The notes beneath the pieces are model-generated. The model did no database searches. It had not been told where the DNA came from and saw nothing but the letters and a program-made list of their open reading frames with translations. A DNA stretch of 12,977 bases. Origin: Phoronis ovalis (lineage: Eukaryota; Phoronida; Phoronidae). Each line of letters opens with the position of its first letter. Position 1 is the stretch's first letter. Where the stretch lies: NCBI GenBank assembly GCA_028565635.1, contig JAOXYB010041316.1, positions 1 through 12,977 on the forward strand, in the 5' to 3' direction. Below are positions 1 through 9,500 of this stretch, in pieces. The translations under genes and the position numbers were made by a program.

Positions 1-294
1 ATCTATAATAAACATTTATAAATAAAGAAATCGTTTGCAAACGTATTTCAAATAATTATTCAAATTTAAAGTGACACAGATACTCGTCTGTAATTTGCGT
101 TCATATCAATACTGGCATCCTTTAGTTATAAATACACAATACTAGTTTTCTATAAATCCGACTTTAGAAAAGCTTTAACCGATGAAAATTTAACAAAATT
201 GAAATATTAATAAATAGTTATTTATTTATTGATATGCTCACAAAAAGGAAGGAATTTCTCGGATCAAAGAAAATAAATCTTTTTTTGGTTTTGG
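1..294. other. AT-rich non-coding flank
   Basis: This stretch is AT-rich with frequent stops in all frames. I see no convincing exon, RNA gene or repeat array in it. It is probably intergenic or intronic. Confidence 0.5.
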
Positions 295-440
295 CATGCG
301 GAAACATTTTTTTGAATGAATCGCGTGTGCGCACGCAGAACTACGTCATTGTTCATTCACAGAATGCGACATGCTGGGAACGTTCGGGACTCTGACTGGT
401 GGCTCCACCAAGCGCATGCAAATAGTGTAATACTTTCAAA
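295..440. other. GC/CpG-richer patch with a hairpin and an octamer-like site
   Basis: Base composition changes abruptly from the AT-rich flank to a patch with several CG dinucleotides and the self-complementary core GTGCGCAC. It also holds a palindrome at 397-410 (TGGTGG, 2-base centre, CCACCA), a CRE-like TGACGTAG (minus strand) and ATTTGCAT (minus strand) near 416-423. Such a cluster could be a small regulatory patch or the outer part of the repeat that follows. The open frame running through it on the plus strand (316-546) continues into the fold-back element and resembles no protein I know. No function is assigned. Confidence 0.25.
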
Positions 441-458
441 ACCCATTCCCATATCCCA

Positions 459-780
459 GGGGAGGGCAGTCAATATGAAAGTGGGTACGCATGTTCCAAC
501 AAAATTTAGCACGAAAGGGTATGTTTTTCAAACCGCCGGTGTGTAACGCGCTTAGGGTCTGTTTTTTGGCTAAAATCACGACAAGGGGTGGTTTTTTGGA
601 GGTGTGACACTTCGTTAGGGATGTTTTTTTCCAAAAGTCACTTCCTTAAGGCAGTATTTTTTCAAAAAACTCACTTCCTTAGGGGTGTATTTTTGCAGAA
701 TTTCACTTCGTTAGGGGCTTTTTGAAAAGGCCATGTTGGAACATGGGTACCCACTTTCAGATTGACTGTCCCCCCCCCGG
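459..780. mobile_element. Fold-back / MITE-like non-autonomous element with core minisatellite
   Basis: Two long inverted arms bracket a tandem-repeat core. The left arm (459-501) starts with a G-rich end followed by GCAGTCAAT, then GAAAGTGGGTAC and ATGTTCCAAC. The right arm (about 731-780) is its reverse complement with only a few mismatches, ending in a run of ten C. The pentamer TCCCA lies directly outside both ends (454-458 and 781-785) and could be a target-site duplication, though five bases may be chance. There is no transposase-like frame inside, so the element would depend on a partner for movement. Hairpin-ended elements with an internal minisatellite are common in bivalve and other invertebrate genomes; assignment to a named superfamily is not possible from this copy alone. 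Confidence 0.65.
552..732 (+). repeat. Six-copy ~32-bp minisatellite, core of the fold-back element
   Basis: Units start near 552, 583, 615, 646, 679 and 711, giving a period of 31-33 bases. Each has the pattern TTAGGGG-TGT, a T-run, a variable A-rich middle, then CACTTCG or CACTTCC. The inner units (615-710) are the most alike, while the first two and the last are diverged or truncated. The array lies exactly between the two inverted arms, so it belongs to the element rather than to an independent satellite. Confidence 0.65.
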
Positions 781-895
781 TCCCAAACATAGGTACCAGT
801 AACTCCCTTTAGTCCGACACCGGGGCAATTAATACTTCTAAAATTAGCTTTAAGTAAAACAGACAACACAGGTACATTTTTAACCACAAAAAAGA

Positions 896-1088
896 TTAGC
901 GTAAATTTATTTTACGAAAACTTGAGTTTGTAGTCTGTTTTTGGGCATACATGTTTATTACAACCCCAAAAGTAGGATTTTTCTTGTATGAAACATTTGG
1001 CTCAAACTCCTGCGAGACAGAGTGTATCTTAAAATAGAAATAGTGCACTGGAACGAAGGCATAATACATCGTGTAATTCCACACAACT
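896..1088 (-). CDS. Candidate terminal exon of an unrecognised spliced gene
   Basis: On the minus strand an acceptor (TTTATTTGCAG, with an upstream T-rich tract near 1110-1130) precedes 64 open codons ending in TAA at 896-898. The translation looks protein-like (for example FVPVHYFYFKIHSVSQEF, about 15 residues in) but I recognise no family. The exon starts with one base that completes a codon. That matches the two-base overhang left by the exon at 2118-2338, and the joined codon would be AGA (Arg). An AATAAA (minus strand, 906-911) overlaps the end, with a GT-rich stretch beyond it, so the 3' UTR would be very short. The open reading frame could also be chance. Confidence rests on phase agreement with three further segments, not on homology. 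Confidence 0.35.
906..911 (-). terminator. Candidate poly(A) signal AATAAA
   Basis: AATAAA on the minus strand overlaps the last codons of the candidate terminal exon, and GT-rich DNA (TGTGTTGTCTGTTTT) follows further downstream near 855-875. This is the right order for cleavage just after the stop codon. The hexamer is frequent in AT-rich DNA, so it is only supporting evidence. Confidence 0.25.
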
Positions 1089-1259
1089 CTGCAAATAAAG
1101 ATAATCATCACAGAGAAAAAAAAACGTTTGCACCATTTAATGTATTTTATGATTATTCAAATTGAAGATAGTTACATAGTTTATATTACAATAGACCAGT
1201 ATTTCATGACACTATTCCTTTAATTGCTAAACTGCATACTTCATTTTTTTTTACTAGAT

Positions 1260-1473
1260 GCAAACTACCAATGAATTACACTACAAATAAAGGTTTATCT
1301 TACTTCGTAGAAAAACAATTATTGAGTACATATATTATATACTTCACATCAGCAAACTGCCAGTGAATTACACTACAAATAAAGGTTTATCTGACTTTAA
1401 AACATCAGGAAACAAAATCATAGAAAAACAATTATTGAGTACATGTATTATATCATATTATACTTCACATCAG
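1260..1473 (+). repeat. Tandem duplication, 92-bp and ~122-bp copies
   Basis: Copy 1 (1260-1351) and copy 2 (1352-1473) share long near-identical blocks, such as GAATTACACTACAAATAAAG followed by GTTTATCT, TAGAAAAACAATTATTGAGT and TACTTCACATCAGCA. Copy 2 has about 22 extra bases after the first block and about 8 near its end, so the copies differ by two indels and a few substitutions. No frame is conserved between them. It would lie within the last intron of the candidate minus-strand gene. Confidence 0.8.
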
Positions 1474-2117
1474 CAGAAAAAATGCTAAACATAATATTTA
1501 TTCCTAATTTCGAAGATTTGTAATAATTTCTATTGAATGTATGCTTGGTTTGCATGTATAGCATTAAGGGGGAGGAGAGAAAGTCTATTAACCAAGCTAC
1601 AAAATTAAGCAAACTGAATCAATTTCGTTGTTCGTTAAAAAAGAATCCTCACTGGGTCAAAAGCCCCAAAGTGCATTTAAATGTTGATAGACGGATATCT
1701 GAATCTTTTCGTTTTGAATTTTAAATTTACTATTTAATTATATATCAATATTTAAAATTTTATGATGTATATCTGAACATACTTCATTATTACCATTAGT
1801 TTACTCATGACCTAGAGATAAACTTTAAAACCCTTTTGATGGATTAATGGCTGACCTGGTGTTCGTTATTGTGAGGCTAGTGACAATTGACCATTCGTTT
1901 GGACGCTGATAACAGATTATGTTGTTTACTGTAGGTTTCCGAGTTATGCTCTCCAATACACAAATACTGGGTTGTGATGCGGTAAAATGATGTCAAAAAT
2001 ATCGGTTGCGACGGAACATTTAGGAGGGGGGAATTCAAGTTGTAACCACAGCTCAAAAGAAATAAAATTGTCTTTTTTCACGAATCACAATAATAAATTT
2101 CTGCAATCAGTGATTAC
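1474..2117. other. Non-coding, probable intron sequence
   Basis: This stretch has no supported exon. It contains the left arm of an inverted repeat (1929-1951) and a short 63-codon plus-strand frame (1533-1724) that looks random. If the proposed minus-strand gene is real, this is part of its last intron (1089-2117). Confidence 0.35.
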
Positions 2118-2232
2118 CTGACAGACCTAGGATGTATAAAACTGATGATGTCGATAAAATCTGAGTAACTGCCACAAACAAGGATTTTGTACTTTATAAT
2201 TATCCGAAAAGAGCATAACTCGAAACCTACAG
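1929..2232. repeat. Inverted repeat pair, 22-23-bp arms 259 bp apart
   Basis: CTGTAGGTTTCCGAGTTATG plus CTC at 1929-1951 is the reverse complement of 2211-2232, with a single-base indel. Similarity stops abruptly outside both arms. They may be two insertions of a short dispersed element in opposite orientations, or the remnant ends of one element. The right arm falls inside the candidate exon at 2118-2338, where it would encode a PVGFELC-like string. That means either the exon captured repeat sequence or the exon call is wrong. Confidence 0.5.
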
Positions 2233-2338
2233 GAACATTTACATTTAAAAAGTGATTACATTGTCCCATTGGAAATTGGCTTAACAAATAAACAATTAAC
2301 AGAAGGAACAGAATAGCAAAACAAAGTGGATATTCCAA
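2118..2338 (-). CDS. Candidate internal exon encoding a membrane segment
   Basis: The minus-strand acceptor AACAATCTCATTTCAG leads into 221 open bases ending at CAG|GTAATC. The exon enters in phase 0 and leaves with two bases over, matching its proposed neighbours on both sides. Residues 4-20 or so are strongly hydrophobic (CFAILFLLLIVYLL), which reads as one transmembrane helix. A mixed stretch with cysteines follows (for example IKYKILVCGSYSDFIDII). A second acceptor-like TTGTTAAG lies inside the T-rich part at about 2288-2295, so the hydrophobic segment could instead be a pyrimidine tract that is not translated. The exon contains a repeat arm at 2211-2232. I recognise no family. Confidence 0.35.
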
Positions 2339-2798
2339 CTGAAATGAGATTGTTAAATATAAGGATTTTTTTTAGTTAATGTAGATAGTCTTGCAACTTG
2401 ATAGGTCTCCCTAGGGTCTGTTAGTTTGGGTTTACTTCTTGTCAGTTACGGGTTCGCAGCTAAAAAGGAGAATTATTAAATATTTACTTTGTGTTGAACC
2501 ATGCACTGGCACAAAAGTCGATACTTCTATGACTACTATATGTATACAAATTCCTCAGGACAAATTCTATAACAATTACTCTAAAATTTTATGCTTTCTG
2601 AAACTTTAAGGCTAGCAAGAACTTTATTCTTAGTGGAGTATACATTCTTTCTAGTCAGGAAATGCATTATAACAGTAAAACATCTTCAGAAAAGTGCTTT
2701 ATATGTCTAAAAATACGAAAATTAATGTTGAATATCTGTCACATTCCAAGAATGTGTTCGCTTACCCTTATTGCATATGCATAAACCTATACACTTAC

Positions 2799-2882
2799 CT
2801 GTAAAAGCCCCAGACATGATACTGAAGCTATCCGCAGACCATAATAACCAGTTTCCTTACCAACTCTGCCTTTGTATATCCT
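2799..2882 (-). CDS. Candidate internal exon, 84 bp, phase 0-0
   Basis: This has the best pair of splice signals in the left half of the window: a pyrimidine-rich acceptor (TTTCCATTCTTGCTTTTTCAG, minus strand) and the ideal donor CAG|GTAAGT. Between them are exactly 28 codons open in one frame only (beginning RIYKGRVGKETGYYG); both other frames contain stops. It would join the exons at 3065-3211 and 2118-2338 without breaking phase. The content is basic and glycine-rich, then hydrophobic. No domain is recognised. A non-coding exon is the main alternative. Confidence 0.45.
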
Positions 2883-3064
2883 CTGAAAAAGCAAGAATGG
2901 AAAGTTTTTCTTTTTTTTGGTTTTGTACAAAGAACTTTAGACGTCCTCACATATTACAGAAATTACTGTAATACATATTTAAAGTAATTCTTATAACATT
3001 AGCAACCTTAATTCTATCTTAATTAATTCATATCGAGTCTACCAAACTCCTGAACAGTCCTCAC

Positions 3065-3211
3065 AAACACAGTTGATCCTAACCAAACTAGATTATTAAG
3101 GTGAGAAAATGAGCTAAAAACTGTGTTTTGCACTGTAAAATTAGGTTCTGAGCTAAACGATAAGATGAGTGTTGGAAGTATTATGTATTGCTTGATATCA
3201 ATCAAGACAAA
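3065..3211 (-). CDS. Candidate internal exon, 147 bp, phase 0-0
   Basis: The strong minus-strand acceptor CATTATTTTTCTTCCAG opens a 49-codon frame that I end at a GTGAGG donor (3064-3059). The frame itself stays open a further 14 codons to a TAA. Entry and exit are both phase 0, compatible with the next exon at 2799-2882. The translation begins FVLIDIKQYIILPTL and has a serine/asparagine-rich middle; I do not recognise it. The donor choice is less certain than the acceptor. Confidence 0.35.
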
Positions 3212-3273
3212 CTGGAAGAAAAATAATGAACTGTGTATAACTTAGAAACTAACTACATACTGCTACTTCTAAT

Positions 3274-3299
3274 AATATATATGTATATATATATATATT
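3274..3299. repeat. (TA)n microsatellite
   Basis: A run of TA dinucleotides is interrupted once by a G. It is self-complementary and likely to be length-variable. Confidence 0.9.
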
Positions 3300-3950
3300 A
3301 CTGCCGGAGAAAAATTAAATAGTATATTTGCAAGGAGCAGACTAACAGTTGCATTGCATGTAACATAGAATAATGATAGAATTTGTGATCCATTGCAATA
3401 GTAAAGCATGCATCAATTATAATTAAGTGATAGCCACAAATGATATCCGGTTACAGTTAGATGTCTTCTGCTTATAACTAATTTTTCTGGCAGCCTTATA
3501 ACCATCTATATAACGGTATACAACTATAACTTTCTGGTGGCATAAAGAACAATGCAATTTGAGAGCTTGGAAGGAATGCCAACATTAAAAAGTGAGATTT
3601 AGAAATCATGTTTTTTCAATTTTCAAAACCATGCACTTTTAAATCAGAAAACAAGAAAAATGCTCATCAATACAGTGTTTAATACATATCTAGCAACAAC
3701 AAGAACAATATAGTATTGGCTATTTTATTTATGCTAAAAAGATAATAAAAAATATTATCCGCTGTCATATTTAGTTGCATTTTGATAGAAAAATGTGATG
3801 TCACAGTATCAAAATATACCTTTATAAAGGCCAGCATGGTTCTCCTAACCTTCTTCCAGCTTCCTTTCTGTACAGTGTAATATCATCATAGCAACAATAT
3901 AAAGCTGGGAAACCTTTCATATAGCCACTGCTACAGAACGAGAAACTCAC

Positions 3951-4084
3951 ACATGACACTCCACATAACTGATGCAGTTCAAACGTCTCCATACATTTTC
4001 TGTAAATACTTCATCAAACATGTCAAAGTGGAGTTTGTATTTTTTATCTTCTTTACAAAGTATTTCAAAGTTCCCACGTCTGTT
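3951..4084 (-). CDS. Doubtful upstream exon candidate of the same gene
   Basis: After ATTGTTAG on the minus strand, a frame of about 44 codons stays open to a GTGAGT donor at 3950-3945. Its translation looks protein-like (KKYKLHFDMFDEVFTENVW) and the acceptor lacks a good pyrimidine tract. With that donor it leaves two bases over and would not stay open into the exon at 3065-3211. A second overlapping frame starting at an ATG (METFELHQLCGVSC, 3992-3951) does end in phase 0 at the same donor, and it also reads on unspliced to a stop near 3830. An earlier weak donor (AAT|GTATGG) would rescue the first frame. I cannot decide between these. Confidence 0.2.
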
Positions 4085-4548
4085 CTAACAATCATTAAAT
4101 TATCTATATTTTTTCTTTAATAATCCTTTTAGTAATATGGCAATATAAGAAAAGCTTTACATAATTGGCACTAATATAGATGACAACAAAGAAACAACAA
4201 GCATCTAACTAAGCTTGTATCAATCTTCTAGCTAATGTTTAAAAATGTTTCCAAAGTTTGGTAGGTACTATACATTTTTTATAGTATTTAATACAATAAG
4301 AAAGGTTAATATTTAAATAGTGTACATGGCTTTATATAAAGCTATATATATGTAGACCACAAACCATTAATTTAGTTGCAGGGATACTTCTTAATTCTGA
4401 ACAGTTAAACTAATATTTGTTATACAATAGTTACTGTTTTATTGTGGATTTATTTCAGACTGAAAGATGTACAAAGGACGTACGTAACAAAAATAGATAA
4501 TGCCGCCTCCCATTTCAGTCCCGGTCCCATAAAATAATATATCAATGC
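4085..4548. other. AT-rich non-coding stretch
   Basis: I see no exon with paired splice signals, no RNA gene and no repeat array here. It is AT-rich with scattered short T and A runs. It is intron or intergenic DNA. Confidence 0.4.
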
Positions 4549-4590
4549 AAAGTTGGTTAATTATTAGATATTCGAGAGATTCAAGAGATT
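4549..4590 (-). repeat. Single inverted copy of the 5.84-6.04 kb repeat
   Basis: The reverse complement of this segment (AATCTCT, GAATCTCTCGAATATCTAAT, then AATTAACCAACTTT) matches units of the array at 5843-6040, best the one around 5953-5990. It stands alone, in opposite orientation, about 1.25 kb away. Together the two could be the ends of one inserted element, or simply dispersed copies. Confidence 0.65.
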
Positions 4591-5842
4591 AAAAACATTT
4601 TTTGAGAGGAGACATTTCTTTGGTGGTCGGGAAAAGCTTTTATAATAATTTTTCGGGGTGTTCTTTTTTGCTATAAGGCAGCAAGCCTATTGGTTTTGTA
4701 TGTATTTTTTTCCCCAAAGCTACTTGTACAGATTCAGCTGGATCGAGGCACGTTATTTGAGGTGTGACATTATACATCATAAGTTTAACAGTTTTTTTTT
4801 TGATGTCGTACATGTTCTTACAAATTGAATTTGTAGTGAGGGATGAACTAATCATTTCTTTTACACTGATTTATATAACCAAACCTGTAATAAAGTTGCA
4901 AGATGTAACAATTATTATATTTTGCATTAAACAAAATTACATGCAAAATCTAATAAGAATATTTACTATATTTTGGCAGGATTTGATACATTTTATTTTT
5001 TACAAAATGAAGAGTTGATCTATGAGAATTGTACGAGAAATATAGAAAAACAAGACTATACTTTTACTGCTCATTCTATCTCGAAATTTCAAATAAATCG
5101 TTTGATTACTTATAGTTATAGGCAAATAAATAAGACAACTATATTTCAGCAGTGTTACGCTGTTGATAAACAATACCGTGCTTTCAATGACATATATTTC
5201 AACCACTTTTTTGCAATGAAACTGAAAGCAGTGAATTTTTGAAATTACGGTACTCTAAATTAAGCAAACCAAGAATAAATATGATACTCATTTGAGTTTG
5301 ACCACATCATTCCATAAAAACAACTTTAGGAAAAAAGATGGTTAAAAAATTTCATTTTCAAAAACTAAAAGTAAGAAACTCCTCCACCTACAAAATTATG
5401 AAGTTTTGACATTAAAAATTTTAAAAAACAAAAAAAAACAATCGAAATAAAATTAATGATTAGAGCTGTTTCTAAAAGACATTTTCTTTCTTGCCTTCTT
5501 CTTTCAGTTTTCATCAAGCTAAAAAAAAGTACCATGTTTTTCTGAATAGAATCCCGGTGCATTAATTTAATTTGCTAACATCTTAGGGAGCATTGTGGGT
5601 GCATTGTTTATTTAATTTTTGAACTTCTTGTTGGGTATTTCTTGCAAAGGGCATTTTTAGGAGGAAATAACTATCAAATTTACTGACCAAATTATGGAAA
5701 ACATTTAGTTCTTGTCTAGTCAAAGTTCATCAAAATGACCTCTCTGTAATCTGATAAAATTATTTCGGAACATTATGTGCAATTTTAAAATGCACAAAAC
5801 CGAAAATTATTCAAAAGTATCAAGTAATATCTAACAAATAAT
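4591..5842. other. Sequence between inverted repeat copies; no supported gene
   Basis: The segment is very AT-rich. The best frame is minus 4640-4855, whose last 45 codons look more protein-like than their surroundings (for example CLDPAESVQVALGKKIHTKP) and end in TAA at 4640. There is no clear acceptor or partner frame, so I leave it as a possible fragment of an exon or of an old mobile element. Two overlapping plus-strand frames (4764-5018, 4973-5242) are rich in Ile/Phe/Tyr/Asn, as expected from translated AT-rich noise. Confidence 0.35.
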
Positions 5843-6040
5843 CTACTTTATATTTAGATATATCTCTAATCTCTCGAATAATAAGTAATCATTATTTTAT
5901 ATTTGAATTTCTTGAATATCTAAAGTAACCAACTTTATTTATATCTGAATATCTAGAATCTCTCACATATCTAATAATTAACCAACTTTATTTGAATCTC
6001 TAAAATCTCTCGTATATGTAATAAGTAACCAAATTTTTAA
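5843..6040 (+). repeat. Degenerate 40-53-bp tandem array
   Basis: Units begin near 5843, 5890, 5930, 5983 and 6030, each with the order CAACTTTATTT, then GAATCTCT / CTCTCG, then ATATCTAATAA, then TTAACC or AAGTAACC. The last unit is truncated. The units at 5930 and 5983 are the closest pair, while the first two have diverged. A single opposite-orientation copy lies at 4549-4590. Confidence 0.7.
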
Positions 6041-6370
6041 TTATGTTGGTTAACAATATTAACGGTTTAACACTAAATTTAGCATACAATACATTGGGCA
6101 AATACTTTTAGTTGGCCCACTAGCTAATGAGACAAAGCCTTACTTCCAAATACTTTAGAGGTAACTACACATTTTATCATTATCTTTGAACAGTAGTTTA
6201 AGATTGCTTACTAGCCAGTAGTTGTTCAGCTAAATCGTAAATTTGCCACTAAAATATTTAAAAAAAATACAGTATTAGATCTAGTTACAATTTTTTTTTT
6301 GAATCTGATGCAAAATGACCAAGAGGTGGTTTCAAAACTGTCACTGCGGCAACACACTTATACAAAACAG
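6041..6370. other. AT-rich intergenic stretch beyond the Hog gene
   Basis: I see no frame, RNA gene or repeat array here. On the minus strand it lies just beyond the proposed poly(A) site; its GT-rich part (about 6340-6370 read on the minus strand, TGTTTTGTATAAGTGTGTTG) would be the downstream element of that site. Confidence 0.4.
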
Positions 6371-6376
6371 TTTAAT
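6371..6376 (-). terminator. Candidate poly(A) signal ATTAAA for the Hog-domain gene
   Basis: ATTAAA on the minus strand lies 171 bases past the stop codon and is followed within 10-30 bases by a GT-rich stretch, the usual order for 3' end formation. I saw no AATAAA between the stop and this site. AATAAA copies further on (within 5930-5990) belong to a repeat array. Confidence 0.4.
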
Positions 6377-6547
6377 TAAACTTCAAATACTATGGCAATT
6401 TGTACATTTGGCCACAAAAAATATTGCAAAAGGGCAAATATAGTTTCTGTGTTTTTTTGACCATTTTCTAGGATTTCTCTATTATTTTAAGAAATATTAG
6501 CAATATATATGCTTTTGCACTATTCTGTTCTCATATATCGTTAATTT

Positions 6548-9500
6548 TTAACTGTTTCTTTCACTAATTATTTTTAACAACATTAAAACACTTGGCATAC
6601 CAGATACATTATCATAGGGTAGTATGGCATTAAAACATGAAGCAGGCAAGAATCTGTATAGCTGCTTCACAGGCCAGAGCAGGTAATGAGCCAAGGTAGG
6701 GTTGATGACTGTGGTGTAACATGAAGATACAAGATTATCAACAATAATAGAACCACCAATTGTATGAGGACAGAAAGCACCTTGCTTCCACTTCTGGCAT
6801 ATTTTGGTTACTTTAACCTTTCTTATACAGTTAGTACGTGCACTAAATATGTGGTCACCTACTTGTACCTCTTCGGCCGGCTTTAAGTTTCCAATGTGTT
6901 CTACATGTATCAAATGGCCAGGTGACATACTTAGATTTGAGCCATCATCTGTGGATATTGCAGTATACTGCCTGTGTGAGGCAGGGTCAGCATGGCCTAA
7001 CATGAATACTTCTTCATACATTAGTGCTCCATTATGATTGCAAGTGAGAAGTTTATCTCCAACAGTTACTTTAGATATGTTTAAAATGCCACGGGCAACA
7101 CATATTACTTTGCTATCAGAAGGGAAGCATTCAGCTTCTTTTCCTTGTTTTTTTCTGATTTCATACTCCGATTTTGCTTCTGCTCTAATTAATTCATTTA
7201 AGTTATCTTCAGTATATTCATTTTTTACTTCTTTCCGCAAGTTTTTATAAAAGCCTTTTCCCATTAAGGTGTTGATTGTAGTTTTAAAATCTTCCTTAAA
7301 CTCTTTTTCTAATTTTTTGACTGTCGTTTTCATTGCGTAGCTTTTAACTTCTTCTTTAAGTTTATCGGTTAAATATTTCTTTATTTCATCTTTCAATAAT
7401 GACTGTGCTACTTCTTTACATATACCTCGTAATTTAATTTCTTGAAGACTAGTATCATATCGTTTGATAAAGTTACATTGTTCTTCTTTCAATAAATTTA
7501 ATACTAAGTACTCATTTACTATGCTTTCAACTTTGCCAAGCGGTGGCTTTTCAAAAAAATCAATTTTGTCACCAGCCGTTTCACTTTCCAACACTAATGT
7601 TTCCTTGACTTTTTCTTTCAGTATCTGATCACATTTATTGATTTCACTAATGACTTTACTGTATCCTTTACTTAGCTCATTCATTTCTTCCTTACCTGCA
7701 ATTTGACATGCTTTCTTTGTAATTTTTTTAAACACATTACCAGTACAATCTTTATGATACTGCTCAAAGATTACGTAAATGTTTTTGTCTCCAGCCCATG
7801 TTATAATGAGCTTTAAGATTTCCTCAGGTGCACTAGAATCTGGTTCTGAGTTAGCTTGGATATATTCTTTAGACTTATTTCTGAAATGCTCTTTCGCATA
7901 TATACCTGCTATTTCATCAACTTTGATCTTTCCCTTTTCATATTCTGACGAAATATAGGAAATTGTTTCCTTACATTTGGCTTTACACGCGGTAATAACT
8001 ATATCTACATGAGAGTCTGGATCATAACGCTCCAAGTCATCTTTGTAAAAGTTAGTAGCTTTTTGTACATAATCACAAATCTCTCTAAAGCCACACCTTT
8101 CCTCTTCCTCAATGTCACTCTTGTATTTCTTATCTTGGAACCATTTATTGGCCTCTGCCTCTGCTTTATTTCCTGCTTTTACCTGTGCTAGAATATATCG
8201 TCTCTGAATAAGCTCTTTCTGCATGTTAGCTACTCTTCTGCTTTCCTCTTCAATGATTGTTTTAAACTGGGATTCATTGCAACTGTTCAGATGCTTTGTT
8301 ACAGATGCATCTAACTCATTAAATATACTTTGGTGAATCTTGCCTAACGTAGATTCAAATTTTGTATCAATGTCCTGATACAACATATTACCAAACTGTT
8401 CTTCTGCTTTACGCAGTGCAGCTCTTTGAACCTCTGACTTTGCATCAGCTATTTTTTGATCATCTAAAATTCTATCAACAACGCATTGAGCTTCATTTGC
8501 AACATAAACTTGTACAATTTCATAAAACGGACATTTTTTTGGTTTTGATGTTGGAAACAAATACCGCCGAAAGCACTCTTCATCCAATGAAGGGAATGCA
8601 TTTTTAATTTTAGAAATCATCTCTTTATATAAATCATCATGGTGCGGTTCTTTGTAAGCTAAACTCCGAACAACTGCAAGCAAAGCATTTTGGTCTTCTT
8701 GTTTCAGTGAGTACTTATCTTCTAAATTCCTTACATGAGTTTTTGCCACAGCTGCAGCAATATCGCCAAAGTTCATCTTTAACTTTGAGCCATATTCGCT
8801 TATCTTGCACACTTCAGTTTCAGCAACTTTTCTAAATGCTTCCATTGATATTTCTTCCAACAACTTCTTGTCCATTCTTTCAATGCATTTAAGGTGGGAT
8901 TTTTTCATTTTTGATTTAATTTTGTTTTTAAATTTGTGTTTGGTACAAAAGTTTTGGGAGTTTTCTGCTTTAATTTCATGCAAAGTTTTTGAGTTTAAAT
9001 AATTTCTTACAATACTAGCTGCTTCTTCACCCGCCTTAGACGTAGCAGTTGGCAGCATTTGTACAAGACTTACAATTTCTTCATTTGCAGCCTTATGGCA
9101 GCTTTCTTCAACTAAGCAAAAAAGAGCTGTCTTCTTATCACTGTTTGAAGGATAGCGGCACAAGCAATCAAATGCATCCTCAGATAATCTTTCCTGAACA
9201 TGCTCCTCAATTTCATTAATCAATTTAGATGGAAATGGGCGTGGAAGTTGTCCAAGGTAAACATCTATTTCTTGCTTAGTGTGATATCTCATCCTACACT
9301 TGGCTTTGCTAACTGCAATCTTTTGTGCTTTGGGTTTAATCTTTTTATACTGCTCATGTAGATAAATTTCTTCTTCTTTTATCATTTCCTCACATTTATT
9401 TCTTACGATTTGTTCAACTAGATTTGTTGATCCCTTTTCGACAGGAAAAAGTTTTAAATTGGTCAATACTTCCGGAGATAGATGCTTACAGGTATGATTC

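Noticed and set aside
316-546. 76-codon plus-strand frame
   Set aside because: It runs into the fold-back element and has no recognisable protein features; its last part is repeat sequence.
2336-2338. TTG start giving a signal-peptide-like N terminus
   Set aside because: TTG is not a normal eukaryotic start, and it sits exactly at an acceptor AG. The hydrophobic stretch is better read as internal.
4764-5242. Two overlapping plus-strand frames of 84 and 89 codons
   Set aside because: The composition (Ile, Phe, Tyr, Asn, Lys) is what AT-rich noise gives, and no supporting splice or start context is visible.
5843-6040. CRISPR-like array
   Set aside because: The units are contiguous and degenerate with no unique spacers, and this is animal DNA. 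It is an ordinary minisatellite.
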